64,000 bases of DNA from Sulfurimicrobium sp963741495 (GTDB lineage: Bacteria; Pseudomonadota; Gammaproteobacteria; Burkholderiales; Sulfuricellaceae), in contig CAVUID010000011.1 in assembly GCA_963741495.1 (NCBI GenBank), positions 389,999 through 453,998 of the forward strand, given 5' to 3'. The translations under genes were made by a program, and so were the position numbers. Below the pieces are notes generated by a model. That model did not search any database. It was not told the DNA's origin and was given only the letters and a program-made list of their open reading frames with translations. Shown here piece by piece: positions 53,388 to 62,718 of the stretch (within the stretch, counting starts at the first letter, position 1; each line of letters opens with the position of its first letter).

Positions 53388-54438
53388 ACAACGTTCGAAG
53401 AAGGCGGGCTTGCCGCCGGGCGCTCTGATCCATATCGGAGAGCAAAAAACCAGCATCATGACGGCTTCCGTGCTGGAGTACGACGAGCAAAATTGCAGCG
53501 AAACCGCGCTGACCGATCTCGACCAGTGCGTCAGTTTGCGCGGCGAGCCTGGCGTAACCTGGGTGGATATCGAAGGGGTGCACGATATTCAGGCGCTGGA
53601 AAAAATCGGTCTCTGTTTCGGCCTGCATCCGCTGGTGATGGAGGATATCCTCAATACCGACCAGCGCCCCAAGGTCGAGGATTATGGCGACTATCTCTAT
53701 ATCGTGCTGCGCATGCTGAGCCACGAAAAAGAGACTGGCGAAATCAGTTCTGAGCAGGTGAGCCTGATCCTGGGCAAGAATTTCGTGCTCTCCGTTCAGG
53801 AAGGTGCAAAGGGGGATGTATTCGAGCCGGTGCGTAACCGCATCCGCAATGGCAAGGGGCAGACGCGCAAGCTGGGTGCGGATTATCTCGCCTATTCGCT
53901 GATCGATGCAGTGGTGGACAACTATTTCATCATTCTGGAAAAGACGGGTGAACGTATCGAGCTGCTGGAAGAAACCCTGATCAGTGAGCCGAGCCCTGAG
54001 ACGCTGCATCTGATCCACAATCTCAAGCGCGAAATGATCTACCTGCGTAAATCGGTATGGCCGCTGCGCGAGGTGGTAAGCGGCATGCAGCGCCGCGATT
54101 CGGCACTGATTCGCGAGGGGACCGGTTACTACCTGCGCGATGTGTACGATCACACCATTCAGGTGATCGACACTGTCGAAACTTTTCGCGACATGCTTTC
54201 CGGCATGCTCGATATTTACCTTTCCAGCATCAGCAACCGCACCAACGCGGTGATGAAGGTACTGACCGTGATCGCCACCATTTTCATTCCGCTGACCTGG
54301 ATTGTCGGTATCTATGGCATGAATTTCAAAAACATGCCGGAGCTGGAGTGGCAATATGGCTATCTGGCATCATGGGTTGCGATGATGGTCGTCGCGCTGG
54401 GCATGGTGATTTACTTCAAGAAGAAAAAATGGTGGTAG
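53368..54438 (+). CDS. corA: Magnesium/cobalt transporter CorA
   Basis: 356 residues from the ATG at 53368 (MARYALKQRSKKAGLPPG), which overlaps the GGDEF-EAL gene by 20 bases. Long N-terminal cytoplasmic funnel (about 30-290) with LVMEDILNTDQRPKVEDYGD and long helix HLIHNLKREMIYLRKSVWPL, then two membrane helices with the pore signature YGMNFKNMPE. C-terminal KKKKWW is the basic sphincter tail. It forms pentamers in the inner membrane. Overlapping a c-di-GMP enzyme gene may be coincidence. Confidence 0.95.
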   Translation: MARYALKQRSKKAGLPPGALIHIGEQKTSIMTASVLEYDEQNCSETALTDLDQCVSLRGEPGVTWVDIEGVHDIQALEKIGLCFGLHPLVMEDILNTDQRPKVEDYGDYLYIVLRMLSHEKETGEISSEQVSLILGKNFVLSVQEGAKGDVFEPVRNRIRNGKGQTRKLGADYLAYSLIDAVVDNYFIILEKTGERIELLEETLISEPSPETLHLIHNLKREMIYLRKSVWPLREVVSGMQRRDSALIREGTGYYLRDVYDHTIQVIDTVETFRDMLSGMLDIYLSSISNRTNAVMKVLTVIATIFIPLTWIVGIYGMNFKNMPELEWQYGYLASWVAMMVVALGMVIYFKKKKWW

Positions 54439-54448
54439 GGGTTTTTTG

Positions 54449-55450
54449 ATGGATAAGCGGATACTGGCGGGCGATATTGGCGGCACAAAAACCCTGCTGC
54501 AACTGGCGACAGTACGGGATGGCGTTTTTCACGCTGTCTATGAACGCCACTTCGACAGCGCGGCTTATGAGGATTTCAGTGTGTTGCTGGGAGAGTTCAT
54601 GAGTGCCGCCGCGCTTATGCCTGCTGCTGCGGGGGCGATTGACGCTGCCTGTTTCGGCGTGGCGGGCCCGATTCACGGCCAAAGCGCAAAAATTACCAAC
54701 CTGAGCTGGGCGATCGACGCAGGCGCTGTGGGCGCCGAGTTTGGCATTGCCAATGTCAGCCTGATCAATGATTTTACGGCGGTCGGTTGCGGCATCGAGA
54801 TGCTGCATGGAGACGATCTGGCGTCGTTGCAAACCGGGAAGCCTGAACCGTTCGGTCCGCGTGCGGTGCTGGGGGCCGGAACCGGTCTGGGCGAGGGGCT
54901 TCTGGTATGGCAGGGCGATCATTATCAGGCCTTGCCTTCAGAGGGCGGGCATGTGGATTTTGCCCCAGCAGATGAAGAACAGGATGGTTTGTTGCGTTAT
55001 TTGCGCCCGATTTTTGGCCATGTGTCTTACGAACGCATTCTTTCAGGCGCCGGTTTGGTAAATATTTTTGAATACCTGACCGGGAGTGGGCGGGAAGCCG
55101 CTACAGCAGCGCTGCGCGAGGCCATGTTAAAGAACGATCCGGCAGCAGCGATTTCAGGGTTCGGGCTGGATGGGCGCGATCCGGCAGCGGTTCGCGCACT
55201 TGATCTGTTCGTCTCCATTTATGGTGCGCAGGCGGGCAATCTGGCGCTCACCACGCTGGCTCGGGGGGGGGTTTATGTGGCGGGCGGAATCGCACCCAAA
55301 ATCATTGCCAGGCTCCTGCAGGGTGGATTTGTGCAAGCCTTCAACGCCAAGGGACGTTTTTCCGCTTTAATGCAGGGCATCCCGGTACATGTGGTCATGA
55401 ATCAGAAAGTGGGCCTGATGGGCGCGGCACTGGTGGCAAGCCGAACTTAG
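54449..55450 (+). CDS. glk: Glucokinase
   Basis: 333 residues from the ATG at 54449 (MDKRILAGDIGGTKTLLQLA), phosphorylates glucose with ATP. Family motifs: AGDIGGTKT phosphate loop, FGVAGPIHGQSAKITNLSWA, LINDFTAVGCGIEMLHGDDL, LGAGTGLGEGLLVWQG and SEGGHVDFAPADEEQDGLLR. Bacterial Glk (COG0837) type rather than ROK. The gene is 10 bases after corA, so they may be cotranscribed. The glycogen phosphorylase at 58142 is 2.7 kb away, so a joint role in glycogen use is plausible. Confidence 0.95.
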   Translation: MDKRILAGDIGGTKTLLQLATVRDGVFHAVYERHFDSAAYEDFSVLLGEFMSAAALMPAAAGAIDAACFGVAGPIHGQSAKITNLSWAIDAGAVGAEFGIANVSLINDFTAVGCGIEMLHGDDLASLQTGKPEPFGPRAVLGAGTGLGEGLLVWQGDHYQALPSEGGHVDFAPADEEQDGLLRYLRPIFGHVSYERILSGAGLVNIFEYLTGSGREAATAALREAMLKNDPAAAISGFGLDGRDPAAVRALDLFVSIYGAQAGNLALTTLARGGVYVAGGIAPKIIARLLQGGFVQAFNAKGRFSALMQGIPVHVVMNQKVGLMGAALVASRT

Positions 55451-55506
55451 GCTGTGGGCGCTGGGCAAGGTAGAATGGCAGTTGATATGAATTTTGGAGA
55501 AGCCTC

Positions 55507-55941
55507 ATGAGCGATGAAATATTTGAACCCAAGAACGAGCTTGAGAAGAAGCTGCTGGCAGCAGCAAATGGCGAAATGGAGGTCGACGACCTGATCAGCG
55601 GACTACTGGATGAGCAGGTGTTCATGCCGGTAGAGGACGAGGATTCCGGGATTCAGGGTTTTCAGCGTTCGCTTCATGCTCGCCCCCTGGTGGTGCAGGA
55701 TGAAGAGGGCACCCATGTGCTGGTGCTGTTCAGCAGCCCGGAGCGGGCTAAAGTGGTAAAGGAAGAATATCCGAAATTTGGCGGCGGCCTGCTGGCGGAT
55801 TTTCGCTGGGTGCTGGAGCGCATTGACGCAGGTGCCGGCATCACCATCAATCCGGGCTGGGATGTCGGGATCGACCTCGATACTGAAATTGTGGCGGCTT
55901 TGTCTCAGCAACTGGCCGAAGAAAACGCCCCTCTGCACTAA
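55507..55941 (+). CDS. SseB family protein
   Basis: 144 residues: IFEPKNELEKKLLAAANGEM, VDDLISGLLDEQVFMPVEDE, PLVVQDEEGTHVLVLFSSPE and the C-terminal AGAGITINPGWDVGIDLDTE. The SseB N- and C-terminal modules are both there; the family protects rhodanese in E. coli but its role is poorly defined. The ATG at 55507 follows a TTGGAGAAG ribosome site. It is alone, with a GC-rich hairpin to its right facing the DUF4202 gene. Confidence 0.85.
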   Translation: MSDEIFEPKNELEKKLLAAANGEMEVDDLISGLLDEQVFMPVEDEDSGIQGFQRSLHARPLVVQDEEGTHVLVLFSSPERAKVVKEEYPKFGGGLLADFRWVLERIDAGAGITINPGWDVGIDLDTEIVAALSQQLAEENAPLH

Positions 55942-55943
55942 TA

Positions 55944-55960
55944 CCCCCTCGGGCGGGGGG
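55944..55960. terminator. GC-rich hairpin between sseB-like and DUF4202 genes
   Basis: CCCCC (55944-55948) and GGGGG (55955-55959) pair around a TCGGGC loop just after the SseB stop. T-tracts are poor on both strands. It could serve both convergent genes. Confidence 0.35.
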
Positions 55961-55977
55961 CTTCCCCGTCCTGTAAA

Positions 55978-56580
55978 TCAGCCCAGTGCTTTTTGTATCA
56001 CCGCCAGCATTTCCGGCGTGTAATTCAGTTTCAGGGCTGCTTCGTGACCTTTCTCAGACATTTTCTTCCAGGTCTTGCGCAGAATATCGAGCAGCTTTTC
56101 TTCCTCGTAGCGGCTGCTGTATTTGTGCACAAAAGCTTCCAGGTAGTGTTCCAGGAAAGTCAGGTCCACCACGTCTTCCAGCATCTGGGTGTCCGGATTG
56201 AGCTTGAGCTTTTCCTTGCGTAGCAGGGATTGGAGCTTGGCTATCATTTCCTCGTCGTAGCCCAGCTCCCGCATGATGGCGCCGGCTGTGTCGCCGTGAA
56301 ATTTGTACAGATAGGTGCGCCACTGGTGGTAGCCGGCTTTGTCCATCGGATAATCTTCGCGCGGCACTTTCCAGCGGCAGATGTGCTGGGCGCGCACGGC
56401 GAGCTGAATATGTTCGGGTGCATCCGGGGAGAAACGTTTGAGCATGTCGCTCATGCGCTGGGCGTAAAGCAGTTCCTTGGGATGTTCCTTGCCGTCAACC
56501 ATTTCCTTGTTGGGGTCTTCGGCGTTGGCGGCGTCAAATCTGGCAATGGCCAGGTCGAAACGGGATCTATCAGAAATCAT
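55978..56580 (-). CDS. DUF4202 family protein
   Basis: 200 residues, ATG at 56580. The start RFDLAIARFDAANAEDPNKE is the typical DUF4202 signature, followed by LAVRAQHICRWKVPREDYPM, YHQWRTYLYKFHGDTAGAIM and EDVVDLTFLEHYLEAFVHKY. His and Asp residues recur in a pattern like an HD-type metal site, but this is a guess. The gene is sometimes linked to sulfur or nitrogen metabolism clusters; here it faces sseB. Confidence 0.85.
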   Translation of the reverse strand: MISDRSRFDLAIARFDAANAEDPNKEMVDGKEHPKELLYAQRMSDMLKRFSPDAPEHIQLAVRAQHICRWKVPREDYPMDKAGYHQWRTYLYKFHGDTAGAIMRELGYDEEMIAKLQSLLRKEKLKLNPDTQMLEDVVDLTFLEHYLEAFVHKYSSRYEEEKLLDILRKTWKKMSEKGHEAALKLNYTPEMLAVIQKALG

Positions 56581-56709
56581 GCTGGCTATCCTTGATTCAG
56601 GTCAAGACGATTTAAAGTGTATCACTTGACGCTAATGAGGGTACTGGCGGCAATATCAAGGGGCGGAAAGAGAAAATCCGGATGTTCTGTGTGAACGCCC
56701 GGAAGCTGA

Positions 56710-57135
56710 TCATTTGTTGGCAAGGGCGTTCGCGATGTCGCGCTTGTGCTCTTCTTCCTGGATCAGAATGTCTTCCAGTATGCGGCGCAGGCCGTACTCC
56801 TGGAGTGCTTCAGCCTGGGCGATCCGTTCCTTGTAGCGCTTGATGGCATGATCTTCACCCCACAGGTCCTGCTTGAGCATTTCACGTGGAATGGAAGAAA
56901 TTTCGCGTTTTTCGACGTCTATGGTGGGGACGCCGCCAAGGAAGTCGATCTGTTCGGACAGCATTACGGCATGCTGCATTTCTTCCTGGGAGTGAATGAT
57001 CAGCTCTTTCTGGATCGAATCGTACTGTGGTCCGCTAATGGCGGCTGCATGCTGCACATACTGGACCGCAGCCGCGTATTCCCATTCAAGATCCTTGTTC
57101 AGTTCCTCGATCAGTTTTTTCCGGGTGATTTTCAT
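56710..57135 (-). CDS. Ferritin-like domain protein (bacterioferritin-related)
   Basis: 141 residues of a four-helix ferritin-like fold: LEWEYAAAVQYVQHAAAISG (Glu ligand), ELIIHSQEEMQHAVMLSEQI (ExxH type), and ILIQEEEHKRDIANALANK (second ExxH type). So both halves of a di-iron site are there. The haem-binding Met of bacterioferritin is not evident. It might store iron, oxidise ferrous iron with oxygen or peroxide, or repair. Its ATG at 57135 follows an AGGAGAATA site. It lies next to the 2-Cys peroxiredoxin, separated from it by a terminator. Confidence 0.88.
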   Translation of the reverse strand: MKITRKKLIEELNKDLEWEYAAAVQYVQHAAAISGPQYDSIQKELIIHSQEEMQHAVMLSEQIDFLGGVPTIDVEKREISSIPREMLKQDLWGEDHAIKRYKERIAQAEALQEYGLRRILEDILIQEEEHKRDIANALANK

Positions 57136-57178
57136 GCTTATTCTCCTTGCGGGTTATGAAAACAGCCTTTTGTAAAGC

Positions 57179-57218
57179 GAAAAAGCCGCCCGGGGATGCA
57201 CTCCCTGGCGGCTTTTTC
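57179..57218 (-). terminator. Intrinsic terminator after the peroxiredoxin gene
   Basis: Perfect 12-base arms GAAAAAGCCGCC (57179-57190) and GGCGGCTTTTTC (57207-57218), 16-base loop. The T-tract lies in the stem on the minus strand. It lies between the peroxiredoxin and ferritin-like genes. Confidence 0.8.
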
Positions 57219-57235
57219 ATGGGGCGAAACGAGTG

Positions 57236-57838
57236 TTACAGTTCGCCGGAGTGCTTTGCCAGGTAATCAGCCACACCTTTGGTATCGGCTTTCATGCCGG
57301 CTTTGCCCTTGTTCCAGCCAGCCGGGCAGACTTCACCATGCTGCTCGGTGAACTGCAGAGCGTCAACCATGCGGATCATCTCGTCAATGTCGCGGCCCAG
57401 TGGCAGGTCGTTGACGATCTGGTGGCGAACCACGCCGCTCTTGTCAATCAGGAAAGAGCCGCGGTAGGCGACGCCAGCATCGGCTTCGACGTCATAGGCT
57501 TTGCAGATTTCATGCTTGATGTCAGCAACCAGGGGGTATTGCACCTGGCCGATGCCACCGTTGTTGACCGCGGTGTTTTTCCACGCCAGGTGGCTGAAGT
57601 GGGAGTCGATGGAGACGCCAATCACTTCCACGTTGCGATCCTTGAATTCCTTCAGGCGATGATCGAAAGCGATCAGTTCGGACGGGCACACGAAGGTGAA
57701 GTCGAGCGGGTAGAAGAAAATGACCGCGTACTTGTCCTTGATGTGAGTCTTGAGGTTGAAACCTTCTTCGATGCTGTTATTGCCCATTACTGCTGCAGCG
57801 GTGAAATCGGGAGCGGCCTTGCCAACGAGAACTGCCAT
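57236..57838 (-). CDS. Typical 2-Cys peroxiredoxin (AhpC/Prx1 type)
   Basis: 200 residues from the ATG at 57838 (MAVLVGKAAPDFTAAAVMGN) after AAAGGAAAC. Peroxidatic Cys in FFYPLDFTFVCPSELIAFDH and resolving Cys in EVCPAGWNKGKAGMKADTKG; the GGIGQVQYPLVADIKHEICK (GGLG-like) and the C-terminal extension show a sensitive Prx1-type enzyme. It reduces hydrogen peroxide and organic peroxides with thioredoxin or AhpF; no ahpF is next to it. Followed by a strong terminator. Confidence 0.94.
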   Translation of the reverse strand: MAVLVGKAAPDFTAAAVMGNNSIEEGFNLKTHIKDKYAVIFFYPLDFTFVCPSELIAFDHRLKEFKDRNVEVIGVSIDSHFSHLAWKNTAVNNGGIGQVQYPLVADIKHEICKAYDVEADAGVAYRGSFLIDKSGVVRHQIVNDLPLGRDIDEMIRMVDALQFTEQHGEVCPAGWNKGKAGMKADTKGVADYLAKHSGEL

Positions 57839-58141
57839 GATGTTTCCTTTCTGGTTGTCTATGAAGAGAGAAGCTGCCAACGATTATCTGGATGGCAGCT
57901 ACGGATTCCGTGCGGGAATAGTTGAAGTTCGATGCCGTATTATATTTAGACTTTGTCCAAATGACAACCGTGTATCACATTTAACTGAAAGTCGAAGCGT
58001 TTTCGGATTCGCTATCACTAGCCAATCTAAGTTAAAATTCAGTTTATTGGATGGCTGACTTTCTGCTCATCATGCTGAGTTGGCGCTGGTGCTACGGGTA
58101 TTTAAAGCCATCTTCAATCCGGTATTAAAAATGAGATTCCC
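57839..58141. other. Divergent intergenic region, peroxiredoxin / glgP
   Basis: 303 bases with promoters for both divergent genes. The middle is AT-rich (TTAAAATTCAGTTTATTGG near 58031). I find no clear OxyR motif or hexamer pair and no small RNA. Confidence 0.35.
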
Positions 58142-60678
58142 ATGACCCAATCCTCACAGACTGACCTGACCAGTACGCCTTACCCTCTTTTAATCGATTT
58201 GCCGCCGTTGGGTATGGATGCAGGGAGCCTGGCCCTGGATTTCCGGCAGTATTTTAATCACACGCTGGGCCGCGACCAGCATGGTACGCCGCCACACTGC
58301 TTTTATACCGCGCTTGCCCTGACGCTGCGCGACCGCCTGGTCGAGCGCTGGAAGGCGACCGATGACGCCTATGAGGCGAGCGGTTGCAAGCGCACCTATT
58401 ACCTCTCCATGGAATTTCTGATGGGGCGGGCCTTGTCCAATGCCATGCTTAACCTCGGGATTGCTGATGAATCAATAAAAGCGCTCAATCAACTGGGCCT
58501 GCTGATGGAGGAAGTGGCGGACGAGGAACACGATGCCGGCCTTGGCAATGGCGGTCTGGGACGACTTGCTGCCTGCTTTCTGGATAGCTGCGCCACCCTG
58601 CAACTGCCGGTGATGGGTTACGGCATTCGCTATGAATACGGCATGTTCCGCCAGCATATCGAGGACGGTTATCAGGTGGAAGAGCCGGATCACTGGTTGC
58701 GCAACGGCAATCCCTGGGAGCTGGAACGTCCCGAGTTCACCCAGCGAATTCATTTTGGTGGGCACTGTCGATTATTACCATGACCAGGACGGCGTGTTGC
58801 GCGTGCGCTGGGTGGATACGCATGACGTGCTGGCCGTGCCTTATGATGTTCCGATTCCGGGTTACCGGAATGGCACCGTCAATACCTTGCGCTGTGGAAA
58901 TCGGCCGCCACCGACGAGTTCGACCTGGGCGAATTCAATGCCGGCAGCTATCCCGAAGCGGTGGCGGCGAAGAATGCTGCCGAGCACATCACCATGGTGC
59001 TCTACCCCAACGATGCCAGCGAAAACGGCAAGGAACTGCGCCTGCGCCAGCAGTACTTCCTGGCTTCGGCCAGCCTGCAGGATGTGCTGCATCGCTGGGT
59101 GCGCGACAACGGCGAGGATTTCAGCCGCTTTTGCCGAGAAGAACTGTTTCCAGCTCAACGATACGCATCCCACCTGCGCCGTGGCGGAATTGATGCGGCT
59201 GCTGATGGACGAACATGGCCTGGATTGGGAAGAGGCCTGGGCGATCACCTCCCGCACCATGGCCTACACCAATCACACGCTGCTGCCCGAGGCGCTGGAA
59301 AGATGGTCGGTGCGCCTGTTCCGCCGCTTGCTGCCGCGCCTGCTGGACATCATCTATGAAATCAACCGCCGCTTCCTTGAGGAAGTGGCCCAGCGCTGGC
59401 CGGGTGACAGCGAACGCCTGGCGCCGCATGTCGATCATCGAGGAAGGGGCCAGATGCGCAGGTGCGCATGGCCTATCTGGCGGTCGTGGCGAGCTTCTCG
59501 GTCAACGGCGTGGCCGCACTTGCACTCCGAGTTGCTGCAACAGGATCTGTTCCGCGATTTCTACGAACTCTGGCCGGACAAGTTCAACAACAAGACCAAC
59601 GGCGTGACGCAACGCCGCTGGCTGGCGTCGAGCAATCCGGCTTTGAGCGAGCTGATCAACCGACACCATCGGCGACGGCTGGGCAACCGATCTGCAGCAG
59701 TTGCGACAAATTGATACCGCTTGCCGACGACGCTGCCTTCCGTGCCCACTGGCACGAAGTCAAACAGGCCAACAAGCGTGCGCCTTGCTGCGCTGGTCCA
59801 GGCCGACTGTGGCGTAGAGTTTCGATCTCGATGCCATGTTCGACGTGCAGGTCAAGCGAATTCACGAATACAAGCGGCAGTTGCTGAACGTGCTGCATGT
59901 GATTCATCTCTACGATCGCATCAAGCGTGGTGATACGAGCGAACTGGACGCCGCGCTGCGTGCTGATCGGCGGCAAGGCGGCGCCGGGCTATGCGATGGC
60001 CAAGTCTCATCATCAAGCTGGCTCAGCAATGTGGCTCAAGTGATCAATGCCGATCCGGCTTGCGATGGCCTGCTGCAAGGTGGCTTTTCTGCCGAATTAT
60101 CGCGTGTCGGCGATGGAGATCATTTGTCCCGGCAACGGATCTGTCGGAGCAGATTTCGACTGCCGGCAAAGAAGCCTCGGGCACCGGCAACATGAAATTC
60201 ATGATGAATGGTGCGCTGACCATCGGTACCCTGGATGGCGCCAATATCGAGATTCGCGAAGAAGGCCGGGGCAGATAATTTCTTCCTGTTCGGCCTGACC
60301 GCCGACGAGGTCGAGGCCCGTCGCCGTGATTACAATCCGCTTGCACTGATTGAAGCTGACAAAGATTTGCAGCGCGTTATCGAACTGCTTGCGGACAATC
60401 ATTTCAATGCTGACGAGCCGGGCATCTTCGACGACATCCTCCGTTCGCTCACCGAGCATGGCGATTACTGGATGACCCTGGCGGACTTCAGGAGTTATGT
60501 CGAGGCGCAGAAACGTGCTGCGAAGGCCTATCTCGACCAGGAGCACTGGACGCGCATGAGTATCCTCAACAGCGCGACCAGCGGTAAATTCTCCAGTGAT
60601 CGCACCATTCAGGAGTACAACTGGGATATCTGGCACCTCACGCCGATCGCAGCGCTACCGGTGGGCGGCAAGGCGTGA
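58142..60678 (+). pseudogene. glgP: Glycogen phosphorylase, heavily frame-disrupted
   Basis: Removes glucose-1-phosphate from glycogen with PLP. Start ATG at 58142 (MTQSSQTDLTSTPYPLLIDL). The conserved sequence is recovered only by switching frame about 16 times between 58761 and 60264: about 15 +1 and one -1. After correction the reading frame is 841 codons, right for the family. Blocks: CKRTYYLSMEFLMGRALSNA, DAGLGNGGLGRLAACFLDSC, YHDQDGVLRVRWVDTHDV, FQLNDTHPTCAVAELMRLL, KRIHEYKRQLLNVLHVIHLY and the PLP-Lys region ASGTGNMKFMMNGALTIGTL. The conserved residues are kept, which argues against decay. No other glg gene is present. dsbB starts inside its last codons. Confidence 0.85.
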
Positions 60679-61178
60679 TACTTCCTTTTCGCACCATGTT
60701 TCTGGCTGTCCTGGTGAGCTGCCTCGGCCTGCTTGGCATCGGCCTCTATCTGCAACACGGCCTGAAGCTGGAACCCTGCCCGCTGTGCATCCTGCAGCGT
60801 GTGGCATTCGTCGCGATCGGCATGACGGCAATGCTGGCCTTTCTGCACAACCCGGGCGTTATGGGCAGGCGGTTTTATGGCCTGCTGATGATGCTGTTTT
60901 CGCTTGCCGGCGCAGCGGTGGCCGGGCGCAATCTGTGGCTGCAAAGCCTGCCGCCGGACAGGGTGCCTGAATGCGGGCCGGGCCTGGATTACATGCTTGA
61001 GACTTTCCCCCTGGCCAAAGCATTGCCCATGATTTTTCAGGGCTCCGGCGAGTGCGCCAAGGTGGAGTGGACCATGCTCGGACTATCCATCCCGGCATGG
61101 GCGATGGGGTGGTTTGTGGTGTTTTTCCTGGCGGGCCTGGCTGCGCTGCTGCTACGCAATCCGGTCAAAGGTCGTTGA
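60675..61178 (+). CDS. dsbB: Disulfide bond formation protein B
   Basis: 167 residues, GTG start at 60675 overlapping the glgP stop. Four membrane helices; first cysteine pair CPLC in KLEPCPLCILQRVAFVAIGM, second pair in the second periplasmic loop (VPECGPGLD and GSGECAKVEW). It reoxidises DsbA and passes electrons to quinone. The quinone-site Arg in ILQRVAF is present. It is followed by a convergent small gene overlapping its end by 14 bases. Confidence 0.93.
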   Translation: MILPFRTMFLAVLVSCLGLLGIGLYLQHGLKLEPCPLCILQRVAFVAIGMTAMLAFLHNPGVMGRRFYGLLMMLFSLAGAAVAGRNLWLQSLPPDRVPECGPGLDYMLETFPLAKALPMIFQGSGECAKVEWTMLGLSIPAWAMGWFVVFFLAGLAALLLRNPVKGR

Positions 61179-61413
61179 TGACAAGCGTGTCGCCGTCTGT
61201 TTCATGGCCTTCCCTGGCAGATTCGAGGATTCTCACCACTTCGCGCGCCTCGTCGAGACTGGTGCAGGAATGGATTTCAGCCCCGCTATGCTGCTTGAGG
61301 AAGAGTTCGATTGCCCGCTGATGGGAATGGGTCAGCACTGCCACGACGTGAACTTCTGGCTTGTAGCCGTACTGAAATCCAGTGACCAGATAAGCCTGAT
61401 GATGCTCTGACAT
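61165..61413 (-). CDS. Small hypothetical protein, 82 aa
   Basis: No family recognised. Start ATG at 61413 (MSEHHQAYLVTGFQYGYKPE), chosen over a longer frame that would run far into the divergent pseudouridine synthase gene. Ferredoxin-like beta-alpha-beta pattern: VHVVAVLTHSHQRAIELFLK then HSCTSLDEAREVVRILESAR. Acidic, soluble. Divergent from the pseudouridine synthase and convergent with dsbB. Confidence 0.5.
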   Translation of the reverse strand: MSEHHQAYLVTGFQYGYKPEVHVVAVLTHSHQRAIELFLKQHSGAEIHSCTSLDEAREVVRILESAREGHETDGDTLVINDL

Positions 61414-61485
61414 TTTTGCCACTTTCGTTTTGATAAACGAACAATTTATTGAGTTTTTGTTACACCAGCGTGACAGAGAAATAAT

Positions 61486-62220
61486 ATGACCGAACCCCTC
61501 AGACTTTCCAAGCTCATGTCGCAGCTCGGGCTGTGCTCGCGCCGCGAGGCGGATTCCTACATCGAGCGTGGCCTGGTGTTCGTGGATGGCCTCAAGGTGA
61601 CGGAGCTGGGCACCAAGGTGCTGCCGACGCAGACCGTGACGCTGGGCCATGGCGCCAAGACCCAGCAGGCTGGCCGTGTCACCATCCTGCTGCACAAGCC
61701 GGTAGGCTATGTTTCCGCCCAGCCGGAAAAAGGTTACAAGGCCGCCGCCAGCCTGATTACCAAAGACAGCCGCTTCAAGGACGACCCCGCGCCGCAGCAG
61801 TTCGACCCCTCGCAGCTATTCGGCCTGGCTCCTGCAGGGCGGCTGGATATTGACTCCCAGGGCTTGCTGGTGCTGACCCAGGATGGCCGTATCGCCAAGC
61901 AGCTGATCGGGGAAGATTCCGGCATCGAGAAGGAATATCTGGTGCGGGTGCAGGGCAAGCTCGATAGAAACGGTCTGAAAATGCTGAATTACGGACTCAG
62001 TCTGGATGGCAAGCCGCTCAAGCTGGCACGGGTGAGCTGGCAGAACGCCGACCAGCTGCGCTTCATCCTCAAGGAAGGAAAAAAGCGCCAGATCCGCCGC
62101 ATGTGCGATCTGGTGGGCCTGAAAGTGGTGGGCCTGAAGCGCGTGCGCATCGGCAAGGTCAAGCTGGGCGACTTGCCGCCGGGGCAGTGGCGCTATCTGC
62201 AGGAGGGGGAGGCGTTTTGA
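61486..62220 (+). CDS. 23S rRNA pseudouridine synthase, RluF/RluB family
   Basis: 244 residues, ATG at 61486. N-terminal S4 domain (RLSKLMSQLGLCSRREADSY), then the RsuA/RluB/E/F catalytic domain with LAPAGRLDIDSQGLLVLTQD where the conserved Asp acts, and FILKEGKKRQIRRMCDLVGL at the C-terminal. I think RluF-like (U2604) from the length and the KKRQIRRMCD motif, but RluB-like cannot be excluded. Its stop codon overlaps the TTG start of mobB by three bases, so the two are coupled. Confidence 0.85.
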   Translation: MTEPLRLSKLMSQLGLCSRREADSYIERGLVFVDGLKVTELGTKVLPTQTVTLGHGAKTQQAGRVTILLHKPVGYVSAQPEKGYKAAASLITKDSRFKDDPAPQQFDPSQLFGLAPAGRLDIDSQGLLVLTQDGRIAKQLIGEDSGIEKEYLVRVQGKLDRNGLKMLNYGLSLDGKPLKLARVSWQNADQLRFILKEGKKRQIRRMCDLVGLKVVGLKRVRIGKVKLGDLPPGQWRYLQEGEAF

Positions 62221-62718
62221 AGGTCTTCGGTCTCGCCGGCTGGTCGGGCAGCGGAAAACCACCCCTGCTGGAAAAATTGATTCCGCTTCTGGTTATGCGT
62301 GGCATCCGGGTATCCACCATCAAGCAAGACCCATCACGACGTCGATCTCGACCAGCCCGGCAAGGATTCGCATCGCCATCGCGCTGCGGGTGCCAGCGAG
62401 GTATTGCTGACTTCATCTGCCCGCTGGGCACTGCTGCATGAGCTGCGCGATGAGGCAGAACCCACGCTGGCGCAGCATCTGGCGCGGCTTTCTCTCCTGC
62501 AACCTGGCGCTGGTCGAGGGTTTCAGCAGGAAGCCATTCCCAAGCTGGAAATTTACCGTCCGGCCAATGCCAAGCCATTGCTGTATCCGCAAGACCCTCA
62601 TATCATCGCGATAGCCAGCGACGAGGTGATCGAGGCTTCCTTGCCCTTGCTTGATCTCAACGACCCGGCTGCGATAGCCGGTTTTATTTTGCGCCATCTG
62701 GAACTGAACCATGAGTGA
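62217..62718 (+). pseudogene. mobB: Molybdopterin-guanine dinucleotide biosynthesis adaptor MobB, frame-disrupted
   Basis: TTG start at 62217 (reads MKVFGLAGWSGSGK). The P-loop now reads GSGKPPLLEKL where GSGKTTLLEKL is expected; one missing A and one extra C in the GGAAAACCACCCCTG stretch explain it. Then near 62325 an extra base moves the frame to HHDVDLDQPGKDSHRHRAAG. Between about 62492 and 62522 the family sequence (CNLALVEGF) is in the third frame, then the frame returns to QQEAIPKLEIYR. So three or four indels, partly compensating. GTP-binding helper of MobA. Overlaps moeA by eight bases. Confidence 0.75.

Noticed and set aside
58142..60678. Programmed ribosomal frameshifting in glgP as a new recoding system
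   Set aside because: No common slippery heptamer or downstream stem at the sites, sites differ in sequence, and the same type of indel occurs in unrelated genes. Clustered sequence error is simpler.
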